Source: Flavobacteriales bacterium UBA2104 (GTDB taxonomy: Bacteria > Bacteroidota > Bacteroidia > Flavobacteriales_D > Crocinitomicaceae). From it: a stretch of 62,217 nt of DNA. Made by a program: the position numbers and the translations under genes. The notes under the pieces were generated by a model. It was not told the DNA's origin and made no database searches. It saw only the letters and a program-made list of their open reading frames with translations. The DNA lies in contig DCYS01000006.1 in NCBI GenBank assembly GCA_002331485.1, positions 1 to 62,217 on the forward strand, given 5' to 3'. Below are positions 18,653 to 28,373 of the stretch, piece after piece (the stretch's first letter is position 1; each line of letters begins with the position of its first letter).

Positions 18653-19606
18653 ATGTCAAACGCTCAGGAAGTAGATAATCTAGTTAAGAAATATTCAGCA
18701 CTAAAAAAGGAAATTCATAAAGTCATCGTTGGACAGAATGATGTAGTTGATCAGGTATTGATCAGTATTTTTTCACGAGGTCACTGCTTGTTGGTAGGAG
18801 TTCCTGGACTTGCGAAAACGTTACTTGTCAATACAATTGCTCAGTCGCTTGGACTTTCATTTAACAGGATTCAGTTTACTCCTGACCTTATGCCATCAGA
18901 TATTATCGGTGCAGAGATACTAAATGAGAATAGAGATTTTAAATTCGTAAAAGGACCTCTGTTTAATAATATAGTTCTTGCTGATGAGATCAACAGAACA
19001 CCTCCAAAAACACAATCTGCACTTTTAGAGGCCATGCAAGAAAGAAGCGTAACAGCGGCAGGACAAAATTATCCTCTGCCCTCACCTTTCTTTGTTCTGG
19101 CTACTCAAAACCCTATTGAACAAGAAGGAACTTATCCACTTCCAGAGGCACAACTCGACCGTTTTATGTTTAATATTTGGGTTGATTACCCAACTTATGA
19201 GGAAGAGGTTGCCATTGTTAAAGCTACAACTGCAGATATTGACGTTAAGGTTGAACAGGCCATGACAAGTGAGGATATATTAAAATTCCAGTCGCTTGTA
19301 AGAGAAATACCTGTTGCTGATAATGTTCTGGAATACGCAGTTAAGTTAGTTGGAAAAACTCGTATTAATGATGCTTCAGCACCTCAGTTAACGAAAGACT
19401 TCCTTTCTTGGGGAGCTGGTCCACGTGCATCTCAATATTTGATCATTGGTGCTAAATGTCACGCTGTGATCAACGGAAAATACACGCCTGATATTGAAGA
19501 TGTGAAAGCTGTTGCAAAGCCAATTCTTCGCCATCGTTTGGTTAGAAATTATAAGGCTGAAGCTGAAGGGTATTCGATGGATAGAATTATTGAAGAACTG
19601 CTTTAA
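18653..19606 (+). CDS. MoxR-family AAA+ ATPase
   Basis: 317 residues. Walker A GVPGLAKT at 49-56, Walker B VLADEINRTPP near 105, and the sensor stretch LATQNPIEQEGTYPLPEAQLD near 140. MoxR proteins are cytoplasmic chaperone-like ATPases that usually pair with von Willebrand factor A proteins, often encoded next door; no such partner follows here, as the next gene is a TonB-dependent receptor. It is 29 bp after the SurA-type gene on the same strand, which suggests a link to envelope protein maturation. Ordinary ATG start. Confidence 0.94.
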   Translation: MSNAQEVDNLVKKYSALKKEIHKVIVGQNDVVDQVLISIFSRGHCLLVGVPGLAKTLLVNTIAQSLGLSFNRIQFTPDLMPSDIIGAEILNENRDFKFVKGPLFNNIVLADEINRTPPKTQSALLEAMQERSVTAAGQNYPLPSPFFVLATQNPIEQEGTYPLPEAQLDRFMFNIWVDYPTYEEEVAIVKATTADIDVKVEQAMTSEDILKFQSLVREIPVADNVLEYAVKLVGKTRINDASAPQLTKDFLSWGAGPRASQYLIIGAKCHAVINGKYTPDIEDVKAVAKPILRHRLVRNYKAEAEGYSMDRIIEELL

Positions 19607-19685
19607 TTCAAAAAGAACATTTTAACCGGAATGTTTATACGACATTGGTCATTTAATCGTTAGTAGCTCAAACAATCGAAATTCA

Positions 19686-22331
19686 ATGCGTCTTTTTGGA
19701 CTCTTCTTTCTATTTATGATCAATTCAGCTTTATTGTTGAGCCAGGAAGCAATTGTATCAGGAAGAATAGTTGACAAGACGAATAAGGGCTTCCCCGACA
19801 TCAGGATCTATCTCGAAAGTAATCCCAAAATAAGAACATCAACAAATATTGATGGAGAGTTTTCATTGAATGTTCCAACTGGAGATCTTGTGATAGTGAT
19901 CAAATACGAACAAGAACTTCAGAAAAAAGAGGTATCCGTTCAAAACGGACAGAACATTGAGTTAGAGAAGATAAAATTAAATGTTCAATATTTCGAAGGT
20001 ATCTCAGTTCAAGGTCAGCGGAAAACAACTCCGATCGGCGATCTGCCAATGATAGAGGTTCAACAAATTCCAGGTCCTCAAAATTCAGTAGAGAAATATA
20101 TTACACTCACTACTGCTGCGACATCAAATAATGAATTGACCAATAATTATAACGTACGCGGTGGAAGTTTTGACGAAAACCTTGTATACGTTAATGGATT
20201 TCAGATCTATCGCCCATTTCTTACTCGAACTGGACAACAGGAAGGAATGAGTTTTATAAACCCTGCACTAGTTAGCAACATCTCATTCAGTGCTGGAGGA
20301 TTTGCCGCAGAGTATGGCGATCGTTTAAGTTCTGTCCTTGATATCACTTATAGAACTCCTGATCGCTTTCGAGGTTCTTTCAATGCTTCACTATTAGGAA
20401 CATCGATTCATGTTGAAGATGAAGTGAGTCCGAGATTCAATTATCTTGTTGCGGGAAGGTATCAGGATCAAAGCTACGTACTTAATGCTCTTCCAGTTCA
20501 AGGAGCCTATCGACCAAGATTCTATGATTTTCAAGTACTCACGAATTTTTCAGTTACAGAAAACCTAACATGGAGCGTACTCGGTCATTTCTCATCTAAC
20601 GACTATCGTTTTGCTCCTGAAACTCAGGAAACACGATTTGGAACAGTAAATCAAGCATTAAGTTTTAATGTGTTTTTTGAAGGAGAAGAACTTACGAGGT
20701 TTCAAACGATTACCGGAGCAACTTCTTTAAAATGGGATGTAAACAAAAGAACGAATCTTGAACTTTATGCAAAAGTTTTCTCGACGGATGAAAATGAAAC
20801 ATTTGATATTCTCGGACAATACTTTATCAATGAGATCGAAACTGATCCAGCACAAGAGGAATTCGGAGATTCAGTGGGTACTCTGGGGGTAGGTTCTTTC
20901 CTTGATCATGCTCGAAATCGACTTCAAGCTATGATCTATTCGATCAGACATGTTGGTGAATACAAGTTTCTTCAAGTAACTGAGGATGGTCTGGGATATA
21001 ATAAAAAAGGAGTTTTACGCTGGGGCGTTTCAGCTCAATACGAAGATTTCACGGACAAATTAAGTGAGTGGAATTATGTTGATTCAGCTGGTTTTAGCCT
21101 GCCTCAAAGTCCAGCTGGAAGTATAGAGTTATTTGAGGTTATTAAAGCTGAGAACTCACTTTCTTCATTCAGAACGAACGGATTCTTACAGTTTAATCGT
21201 TCCTATAACACATTCAAAGAAAACTTCCCAGTTGAAATCACTAAAAGATACAAGGATTCATTGGGTAATAAGCAACAAAAGATATATAGAGATACAGTTG
21301 ATCGATCCCGTGCACAATTATCATTCAATGCAGGTCTGAGAGGAGGTTATACTGCATTTAATAATGAATTTTACTTAACACCTCGCGCGATCGTTAGTTA
21401 CTTCCCTCGAAAATATTATATCAATAATCAAGGTGAGCTTAAAAAGCGTTTTATGCGCCTTCATGCAAATGCCGGACTTTACTACCAGCCACCTTTTTAC
21501 AGAGAGTTAAGAAGATTTGACGGTTCAGTGGGGATCAATACACAAAGTCAGAAATCGTTTCATTTTGTATCAGGAATGGATTATGCATTTGAAATGTGGG
21601 AGCGCGAAACCCCATTTAAATTTACTGGTGAAGTATTTTACAAATACATGTGGGATGTTAATCCTTACGAGATCGATAATGTACGCACACGCTATTATGC
21701 GGAGAATAGTGCTAATGGACACTCATTTGGGATGGATATGAATCTTCACGGTGAGTTTATTGAGGGAACGCAATCTTTCTTCAAGATCGGTTTACTTCGC
21801 GTGATAGAAGATCTTCAAAATGATGATTTCTTCACTTATATCAATACAGATGGTGAGGAGATCATTCCAGGTTTTACATTCAACGATTCAATCGCAGATA
21901 GTACATTAAATTCACCTGGTTACATCCCAAAACCAACTGATCAGTGGTTTACGTTTGCTACACTATTCCAGGATCGAATGCCAACTATCGAGCAGTTCAC
22001 AGTTCAATTAGGGTTTAACTACGGTTCTAGATTACCATATGGTCCACCAGACAGAAACAGATATAAAGATACACTGAGACAAAAAGCCTATTTCAGAGTT
22101 GATATAGGATTCGGGTATGATTTCTTGTATAAAAGACCTAAAAAAGAGGACCGTAAGAAGTTTTTACGTCCGTTTACAGACGTGAGACTTAATTTCGAAA
22201 TATTTAACTTACTCGGGATCAATAATGTTTTGTCGCAACAGTGGGTGCAAGATACACAAGGTAGATTTTTTGCGATTCCAAACTATCTGACTCAACGAAG
22301 GTTTAACCTTAAGCTTATTCTTAGATGGTAG
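19686..22331 (+). CDS. TonB-dependent outer-membrane receptor with carboxypeptidase-regulatory-like domain
   Basis: 881 residues. A signal peptide (ending LLLSQ) leads into a carboxypeptidase-D regulatory-like beta-sandwich (about 22-110; IVSGRIVDKTNKGFPDIRIY), then a plug domain (about 115-230; NYNVRGGSFDENLVYVNG) and a 22-strand-type barrel running to the C-terminus (RRFNLKLILRW). No SusD-like partner gene follows, so this is probably not a polysaccharide-utilisation receptor. Substrate unknown. Being an outer-membrane protein, it is a likely client of the upstream foldases. ATG at 19686, 79 bp after the MoxR gene. Confidence 0.92.
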   Translation: MRLFGLFFLFMINSALLLSQEAIVSGRIVDKTNKGFPDIRIYLESNPKIRTSTNIDGEFSLNVPTGDLVIVIKYEQELQKKEVSVQNGQNIELEKIKLNVQYFEGISVQGQRKTTPIGDLPMIEVQQIPGPQNSVEKYITLTTAATSNNELTNNYNVRGGSFDENLVYVNGFQIYRPFLTRTGQQEGMSFINPALVSNISFSAGGFAAEYGDRLSSVLDITYRTPDRFRGSFNASLLGTSIHVEDEVSPRFNYLVAGRYQDQSYVLNALPVQGAYRPRFYDFQVLTNFSVTENLTWSVLGHFSSNDYRFAPETQETRFGTVNQALSFNVFFEGEELTRFQTITGATSLKWDVNKRTNLELYAKVFSTDENETFDILGQYFINEIETDPAQEEFGDSVGTLGVGSFLDHARNRLQAMIYSIRHVGEYKFLQVTEDGLGYNKKGVLRWGVSAQYEDFTDKLSEWNYVDSAGFSLPQSPAGSIELFEVIKAENSLSSFRTNGFLQFNRSYNTFKENFPVEITKRYKDSLGNKQQKIYRDTVDRSRAQLSFNAGLRGGYTAFNNEFYLTPRAIVSYFPRKYYINNQGELKKRFMRLHANAGLYYQPPFYRELRRFDGSVGINTQSQKSFHFVSGMDYAFEMWERETPFKFTGEVFYKYMWDVNPYEIDNVRTRYYAENSANGHSFGMDMNLHGEFIEGTQSFFKIGLLRVIEDLQNDDFFTYINTDGEEIIPGFTFNDSIADSTLNSPGYIPKPTDQWFTFATLFQDRMPTIEQFTVQLGFNYGSRLPYGPPDRNRYKDTLRQKAYFRVDIGFGYDFLYKRPKKEDRKKFLRPFTDVRLNFEIFNLLGINNVLSQQWVQDTQGRFFAIPNYLTQRRFNLKLILRW

Positions 22332-22373
22332 GAAGGACTGTCAGAATGTAAGACGGCAAGACGATAAAATACC

Positions 22374-22589
22374 TTAAACTACTTTAATGATCAGTTCATC
22401 TTCTACTTTGATCTCTTCCCCTCTGCGGATCTTCGCTCTTTTACGTGTTTCAACCTCACCTTCACGAACTACTGCTCCTTCTTCTACGATTATCTTTGCA
22501 TGACCACCTGTTTGAGCAATATTCACCGCCTTCAACAGCTGAGTTAACTCAATGTACTCTCCTTCAAGATGAAATTCTATTGTCTGCAT
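22374..22589 (-). CDS. S4-domain RNA-binding protein
   Basis: A 71-residue stand-alone S4-like RNA-binding protein (YbcJ-like). The pattern EGEYIELTQLLKAVNIAQTG near residue 10 followed by GGHAKIIVEEGAVVREGEVE and KRAKIRRGEEIKV is characteristic. Such small S4 proteins are thought to bind ribosomal or structured RNA. Cytoplasmic, no signal. It lies between convergent and same-strand neighbours; a terminator for the upstream POT gene separates the two minus-strand genes, so it must have its own promoter or depend on read-through. Confidence 0.88.
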   Translation of the reverse strand: MQTIEFHLEGEYIELTQLLKAVNIAQTGGHAKIIVEEGAVVREGEVETRKRAKIRRGEEIKVEDELIIKVV

Positions 22590-22600
22590 TGTAAATAATT

Positions 22601-22630
22601 AAAAAAGGGTTCCAGCGCAACCAGAACCCT
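22601..22630 (-). terminator. Terminator of the POT transporter gene
   Basis: On the minus strand, a 7-bp stem (AGGGTTC with GAACCCT, 11-base loop) is followed by six T residues. It begins 22 bp after the transporter stop codon and ends before the S4 gene. Confidence 0.75.
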
Positions 22631-22651
22631 CATAATATTAATAGTCGAAAA

Positions 22652-24550
22652 TTATCTAATTCCGTGCATCTTCTTAACAAGCCATTTATTCATAACGATC
22701 AGGATAAGCCCTGCTGCCATAGGAACAATGGTAAAGATCATAAAGAAGAATGATATTGAGTAAGTTGATGAAATGTAATCGATCAAACTTCCCATGAGTC
22801 CAGCTAAACCATTTGCTAATGCTGTAGCTGTAAACCAAATACCAAACATCAATGAAAGTAACTTCGGTGGTGATAATTTACTTACATATGAAAGTCCTAC
22901 AGGAGATAATGATAATTCTCCAAGAGTATGGAATAAGTATGCAAATATTAACCAGATAATACTTACACCAGCAGTCTTAGCTCCTTGCTCAATAGATAAT
23001 CCTCCGTAAGCTAAGAATCCAAATCCTACTCCAAGTAAGATAAGACCAAAAGCAAACTTCACTGGAGCACTTGGATTAAATCTACTCTGCCATATCTTAG
23101 AAAATAACGGTGCAAATGAAATAATGAATAGTGAATTTAAAATACCAAACCACGAGGCAGGAATTTCTAATTCATTCTCTTTTTCACGAATTACAGTCGC
23201 CTTGATCTTTGTTTCAAGTTCTTCCGCTTTCTTACCATAAACATGCATGAAAGTTCCTTGTCCATCAACATCAACCAGGAAAATATCCTTTCCTGTTTCC
23301 AGATCTTTATCCTGTCGAACTGTTGTTGTATCCATCCTAGTAGTTTGATCGGAAACATCCGTTTTCTCTGTAACAGGTGTAAAGATTTCTTTTTCTTCAC
23401 CCGTTTCTTCATCAATTTTAGTATCGGATAAAACTGATGCATATTGTATCTCATATGACTTTGTGTTCAGATCCTTGTTGATCATCCAGATCACAATTCC
23501 CCAAATGATTACAAAACTAGTTCCAAGGAGAACATTCGATAAAGCAATTCGCTTGAATGTAGCCTGGAACAACTTCGCAAGAACCCAAGTCAGAATAGCC
23601 GTTGGAACTAATACAATGATCGCATTTATAATTGTAAATGCTGTAGCAGAACTACCTGTCATGATTCGATCCGTATAGTCGTTAGCGAAGATCGTCATCG
23701 ATCCACCGGCCTGCTCAAACGCCATCCAAAAGAATATAGTAAAGAAGGCCAGAATTGAAAGCACAATCAAACGATCCCTTCTGATCTGCGGTGTTATATG
23801 CTTTGGTTTCTCATTATTTTCCTTTTCCTCTACATCTTTGTGTGCATCAAGGATATCATCAGCGTCAATACCATCAGCTACCTCATCCATTGGTAACTCG
23901 TTGTCTTCTGTTTTCTTCAATGGTTTATCACCAATGGTTCCAAACATCTTTCTGGCAAACCAAAATTGAAGCATACCGATCAACATGAATATTCCTGCCA
24001 ATCCAAATCCATAGGACCAACCTACTTTCTCACCGATATATCCACAAAGTAGAATTCCTAAGAATGCACCTGCGTTAATACCCATGTAAAATATCGTATA
24101 TCCAGCATCTTTCTTTTCTTCTCTACCTTCGTAAAGACCAGATACCATAGATGAAATATTCGGCTTAAAGAAACCATTTCCTAATACAAGCAGTATTAAA
24201 CCTGTATAGAAAAAGAATTCAGTTTCTATAGCCATAGAGGCATGACCGAGTGTCATTAGAAGTGCACCAAGGACCACTGCCCATTTAAAACCTATGAGTC
24301 GATCTGCAATAAACCCACCAAATAAGGGTGTAACATATACAAAAAGCGTATACATTGCATAAAGTTCGAGTGCCTCATCACGACCCCATTCCCATCCACC
24401 TAAACCAGTGGCACTAACAAGAAAGAGAACAAGAATCGCACGCATCCCATAATAACTGAAACGCTCCCACATTTCAGTAAAGAATAGGATAAACAAACCT
24501 GATGGATGTCCCATCACTTCGTCCTTAAACTTACTGGTATCTAAATTCAT
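22652..24550 (-). CDS. Proton-coupled oligopeptide transporter (POT/PTR2 family) with large insertion
   Basis: 632 residues against roughly 450-500 for most bacterial POTs. The signature TM1 region GHPSGLFILFFTEMWERFSYYG is at the N-terminus (residues 14-35), and the TM7 motif FEQAGGSM is near 280. An acidic linker (about 200-245) joins the two halves. After TM7 there are two extra hydrophobic helices and a hydrophilic stretch of roughly 100 residues before the usual TM8 (IPASWFGILNSLFIISFAP). It imports di- and tripeptides using the proton gradient. Good context: a peptidase lipoprotein is encoded divergently next door. ATG at 24550; terminator 22 bp after the stop. Confidence 0.92.
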   Translation of the reverse strand: MNLDTSKFKDEVMGHPSGLFILFFTEMWERFSYYGMRAILVLFLVSATGLGGWEWGRDEALELYAMYTLFVYVTPLFGGFIADRLIGFKWAVVLGALLMTLGHASMAIETEFFFYTGLILLVLGNGFFKPNISSMVSGLYEGREEKKDAGYTIFYMGINAGAFLGILLCGYIGEKVGWSYGFGLAGIFMLIGMLQFWFARKMFGTIGDKPLKKTEDNELPMDEVADGIDADDILDAHKDVEEKENNEKPKHITPQIRRDRLIVLSILAFFTIFFWMAFEQAGGSMTIFANDYTDRIMTGSSATAFTIINAIIVLVPTAILTWVLAKLFQATFKRIALSNVLLGTSFVIIWGIVIWMINKDLNTKSYEIQYASVLSDTKIDEETGEEKEIFTPVTEKTDVSDQTTRMDTTTVRQDKDLETGKDIFLVDVDGQGTFMHVYGKKAEELETKIKATVIREKENELEIPASWFGILNSLFIISFAPLFSKIWQSRFNPSAPVKFAFGLILLGVGFGFLAYGGLSIEQGAKTAGVSIIWLIFAYLFHTLGELSLSPVGLSYVSKLSPPKLLSLMFGIWFTATALANGLAGLMGSLIDYISSTYSISFFFMIFTIVPMAAGLILIVMNKWLVKKMHGIR

Positions 24551-24715
24551 TTAATTGGTTTTTATTGAGGCGTGAAAATAATTAAAAATTCTGAGGTGGG
24601 GTAAATTTATGGTCTATTGTTTTGTCCTATAAAAAATAATCGACTGAAAATAAGCACTTAACGAAAGTCTAAGGGCATTCGGCAAAAAACCACTCGGATT
24701 CCAATAATAAATATC

Positions 24716-24723
24716 TATTTTTG
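24716..24723 (+). promoter_or_regulatory. Putative -7 promoter element of the M1 peptidase gene
   Basis: TATTTTTG matches TAnnTTTG and ends 22 bp before the ATG at 24746. The 195-bp divergent gap shows nothing else clear. Confidence 0.45.
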
Positions 24724-24745
24724 AATCCGCTAAACGTTAGATATT

Positions 24746-26659
24746 ATGATGAAAAAAATGATTCCTGTTCTTTTCGTCGCTTTTTTAGTTAGTTGTGGAG
24801 GTGAGAAATCTGAAAACAATAACTCAAAAAACGATCAAGAGAATTCGAAAAAATCTGAAAATGTAGAAGTTAAAGTGAACAATCACAGCTTCTCAAACAT
24901 CGATGAGATAAACACCACTCATCTTCACCTAGATCTTGAGGTGAACTTTGATGAAAAAGTAATTGAAGGTGTCGTGAGACACACCATGAATAATAATGGT
25001 GCAAAACAAGCAATATTTGACTTCAAGCAGATCAACATTAATAAAGTTACTCTTGGAGAAAAAGGTAGTGAAACTGAAACGACTTACTCAACAGGTAAAC
25101 CTGATGAATTACTTGGAAAAGCTCTAGTTGTTGATGTTGATGAAAATACGAAATACGTCAATATTTATTACTCGACAACACCAGAGTCTGAAGCGTTAGA
25201 CTGGTTATCACCTGAATTAACGGGTAGTGGAAACCATCCATTCTTGTATACGCAAGGACAAGCAATTTTAACGCGTTCGTGGGTGCCGGTACAGGATACT
25301 CCTGAGAACAGAATTACATATTCTGCAAACCTCAAAGTACCAAGTGATCTGCTTGCATTAATGAGTGCCACGAACCCTACTGAGAAAAACGAATCAGGAG
25401 AGTATACTTTCGAAATGAAGCAACCGATTCCTTCTTACCTTTTGGCATTAGCCGTTGGTGAACTAGAGTATGCTGATCTCGGAAACAATTGTGGGGTTTA
25501 TGCAGAACCACACATGATAGATAAAGCTGCTTCAGAATTCCAGGATGTACCTAAAATGATGACTGCTGCAGAAGATCTATATGGTGATTATCTATGGGAA
25601 ACATATGATGTAATTGTACTTCCATACTCTTTCCCTTTTGGAGGAATGGAAAACCCGCGCTTAACATTTGCTACTCCGACATTGATAGCTGGCGACAGAA
25701 GTTTGGTTAGTGTGATCGCACATGAGCTAGCTCATTCCTGGTCAGGTAACTTGGTAACTAATGCAACTTGGGATGATTTTTGGCTTAATGAAGGATTTAC
25801 TGTTTACTTTGAAAACAGAATCATGGAGAAGCTATATGGTAAGGATGTTGCTAACATGTTAGCACTGATTGAGTATCAAGAACTTCAAGAAAGTGTATCT
25901 AGCATGATGGAGGAAGGAAACAATGAAGATACGCACCTGAAGCTTGAATTGAATCATAGAAATCCTGATGAAGGAATGACCGATATCGCCTACGTTAAAG
26001 GGTCTTTCTTCTTAAAGACACTCGAATCAAAAGTTGGTAGAGAACGTTTCGATGAGTTTTTAAAGAATTATTTTGAGGAGCATAAATTCCAAACAATTAC
26101 TACTGAGGATTTCGTTGCTTACTTAAACGAAAATCTTTTAGAGAAAGACGAAATCGAGTTCAATGTAGATGAGTGGATCTACAATGAAGGCATTCCAGAT
26201 AATGTTGTGAAAATCGAATCTGCTCGATTTGCTGATATGAAATCAATGGCTAAATCGATCAAGAATGATGGTGAAAAGTTACCAACTGACCTTGAGCGTT
26301 CTAAGCACATAACGCAAGAATGGTTAGCATTCATTAGAGCGTTTGATGGCGAAGTAGATGCAGAGAAAATGAAAGAGATCGATGCACAATTGAACTTTAA
26401 AGATTGTGGAAATGCAGAGATCATGTCAGAATGGTTCATTCTAGGAATTAAAAACAACTACAATGAATTGAGACCAAATATTAAAGAGTTCTTGGTTAAA
26501 GTTGGAAGAAGAAAATTCTTACGTCCGATCTATCAAACATTGGCTGATGCTGACGAGGATGATATGGATTTCGCAAAAGAAGTGTACGAAGAAGCACGAC
26601 CAAATTATCACGCTGTTTCTTTTAACACAATAGATGATATTCTTGGTGTCAATCAATGA
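24746..26659 (+). CDS. M1-family zinc aminopeptidase lipoprotein
   Basis: 637 residues. Lipoprotein signal (MMKKMIPVLFVAFLVSCGGE; lipobox VSC) then an Asn/Lys/Glu-rich linker, an M1 N-terminal beta domain, and the gluzincin catalytic domain: GGMENP near 300, HELAHSWSGN with zinc ligands His326 and His330 and catalytic Glu327, and the third ligand Glu349 in LNEGFT. The C-terminal helical part and overall size resemble leukotriene-A4-hydrolase-type aminopeptidases. As a lipoprotein it acts in the envelope, probably releasing amino acids from peptides. It sits opposite the peptide transporter and ends with a strong hairpin terminator. Confidence 0.94.
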   Translation: MMKKMIPVLFVAFLVSCGGEKSENNNSKNDQENSKKSENVEVKVNNHSFSNIDEINTTHLHLDLEVNFDEKVIEGVVRHTMNNNGAKQAIFDFKQININKVTLGEKGSETETTYSTGKPDELLGKALVVDVDENTKYVNIYYSTTPESEALDWLSPELTGSGNHPFLYTQGQAILTRSWVPVQDTPENRITYSANLKVPSDLLALMSATNPTEKNESGEYTFEMKQPIPSYLLALAVGELEYADLGNNCGVYAEPHMIDKAASEFQDVPKMMTAAEDLYGDYLWETYDVIVLPYSFPFGGMENPRLTFATPTLIAGDRSLVSVIAHELAHSWSGNLVTNATWDDFWLNEGFTVYFENRIMEKLYGKDVANMLALIEYQELQESVSSMMEEGNNEDTHLKLELNHRNPDEGMTDIAYVKGSFFLKTLESKVGRERFDEFLKNYFEEHKFQTITTEDFVAYLNENLLEKDEIEFNVDEWIYNEGIPDNVVKIESARFADMKSMAKSIKNDGEKLPTDLERSKHITQEWLAFIRAFDGEVDAEKMKEIDAQLNFKDCGNAEIMSEWFILGIKNNYNELRPNIKEFLVKVGRRKFLRPIYQTLADADEDDMDFAKEVYEEARPNYHAVSFNTIDDILGVNQ

Positions 26660-26682
26660 TACCAGGTAGTAGTGGAAAATAC

Positions 26683-26713
26683 AAAAGGCGGTCTTCGGAT
26701 CGCCTTTTTTTTT
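26683..26713 (+). terminator. Terminator of the M1 peptidase gene
   Basis: 11-bp stem (AAAAGGCGGTC with GATCGCCTTTT, one G-T pair), TTCG tetraloop closed by C-G, then nine T residues. Its stem is identical to that of the terminator at 28346. Confidence 0.88.
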
Positions 26714-26817
26714 ATGTATCTAGTAATCAATGAGTTTATATCCAGAACTCAATATTCTCAATTCTAGCGAACCATTACGTTATTTTCTTTTATTATCTTG
26801 CAGCAAAATAACCACTT

Positions 26818-28323
26818 ATGAAATCAAAAAAACAAAGCTTTACAGCCATTCTTAACCATTTCCTATTTTTAGTAGGAGCTATTTTCATCTCTCAATCTCT
26901 TTTTGCTCAGCGGCTAACAGTAGATAACATAAAAGTCTTTGAGGGGGCAGGTGAAATTGAAAATTTAGGGTACTATGCTTTTTATCAAGCAGATGGTGAA
27001 CGTGGTAAAATGAGAAATTATACCATGAAGTTCTACGACTTTGATTACAATTTGATTGGAGATGAAAAGGTAGAACTATCGAAAAGAGCCACGCTTGTCG
27101 ATTCCGAATCAAATAACACTCATGTTGCCGTAGCGTTAGGAGATGAAAAATTAAAGCAATTAAGTATCAGATCTTTTGATAAAACTGGAAACTTAGAAGG
27201 TGAACTTGACTTTCCTGATCAAAAGTTTCCAACAGCAGATCTTTATGAAACTGCAAATGGATTCATTATCGTAAATCAAAAACGTACAGGGTTTGGTGGC
27301 TCGAAAATAGAATACGAAATTGTCGCTGTTGACAATCAATTAAACATCTTATGGGAAAAAGAATTCGATGAAGATCAAAATGTAACTGAGATCGTAGATG
27401 TATACTCTCAGGATGAATCTACCGTTGTGGTGTATTCAACAGGCAGAGGAATGAAAAAAGAAAAGTATCAACAAAATCTAATGCGTATTTCAAAAAATGG
27501 AGATGTTTTATTCAGTAAGGTTTTCGCAAACAACTTTTATTATTTCCCAAATAAAATATTGATCAAAAACGACCTCACCTTCATATTTGGATCGTTTCCG
27601 AAAGATGAGAAATCAAGACCAGGAGGTGTGTTTGCTATAGGTTTTGATAATAATGGTGAGATCGTAATGAAGAATGAGATCGACTACAAGGATCGTATAA
27701 GCCCTGAAATTGAAGATCTCATTACAGAAGATGATATAAACGTAAAAGAGGATCCTCAGTTTATTGTGAATGATGTAATTGTAGATGGTGATGATTTCTA
27801 TTTAATTACAGAAACAATTAGAATTAGACCTGCACTAGGAGGTAGTGTAGAAGTGTATTCGTCAGGAGGGGCCAGTGGTTCATTACAAGTGAATACAGCA
27901 TTTTTCATGGGAGATTTCCTCATTCTAAAATTAGATAAGGAGCTTAAACTAGAGAAGGTAAAGGTGATCACAAAAAAACCTAATAAGATAGTAGTACAGG
28001 GAGTTGTTTTCAATGTCAACCAGTATTATCCTATCATGAAACAGCGAAGCAGTAACATGAGTAATTATCAATTTTTCGTACGTAAAGATGATGGAACTCC
28101 TATGATCGTGTATACGATACGTAAATCATACAGAAGTAATGTTAAAGTAGGAGTAGTCGATATAACGACAGACGAAAAAGTAACGGCTTCCAACCCTGTT
28201 ACATCAGAGCTCGAAAAACTCAAAGATTTGGGCGTATTTGGAGTAATGAGAAATAAACCAGGCAACTTAGCTGTGCTTATTTATAAAAGAGGTGAAATGG
28301 CATTTTACGAATTAGCATACTAA
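26818..28323 (+). CDS. Exported protein of unknown function
   Basis: 501 residues. A signal peptide (hydrophobic stretch FLFLVGAIFISQSLF, cleavage near AQR at about 30) and no further membrane segment. The mature part is beta-rich with repeated blocks of the kind D..G.ILFSKVF and DNQLNILWEKEF, which hints at a propeller-like fold, but I cannot name the family. No type IX sorting domain at the C-terminus (ends MAFYELAY). Ends with a hairpin terminator 23 bp after the stop. Probably periplasmic or outer-surface. Confidence 0.7.
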   Translation: MKSKKQSFTAILNHFLFLVGAIFISQSLFAQRLTVDNIKVFEGAGEIENLGYYAFYQADGERGKMRNYTMKFYDFDYNLIGDEKVELSKRATLVDSESNNTHVAVALGDEKLKQLSIRSFDKTGNLEGELDFPDQKFPTADLYETANGFIIVNQKRTGFGGSKIEYEIVAVDNQLNILWEKEFDEDQNVTEIVDVYSQDESTVVVYSTGRGMKKEKYQQNLMRISKNGDVLFSKVFANNFYYFPNKILIKNDLTFIFGSFPKDEKSRPGGVFAIGFDNNGEIVMKNEIDYKDRISPEIEDLITEDDINVKEDPQFIVNDVIVDGDDFYLITETIRIRPALGGSVEVYSSGGASGSLQVNTAFFMGDFLILKLDKELKLEKVKVITKKPNKIVVQGVVFNVNQYYPIMKQRSSNMSNYQFFVRKDDGTPMIVYTIRKSYRSNVKVGVVDITTDEKVTASNPVTSELEKLKDLGVFGVMRNKPGNLAVLIYKRGEMAFYELAY

Positions 28324-28345
28324 TTTCATTTCCAATTAACTTATT

Positions 28346-28373
28346 AAAAGGCGGTCCTTGGATCGCCTTTTTT
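28346..28373. terminator. Terminator between convergent unknown genes
   Basis: 11-bp stem identical to the one at 26683 (AAAAGGCGGTC with GATCGCCTTTT), but with tetraloop CTTG instead of TTCG, then six T residues. It ends inside the stop codon of the convergent gene. Confidence 0.82.
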
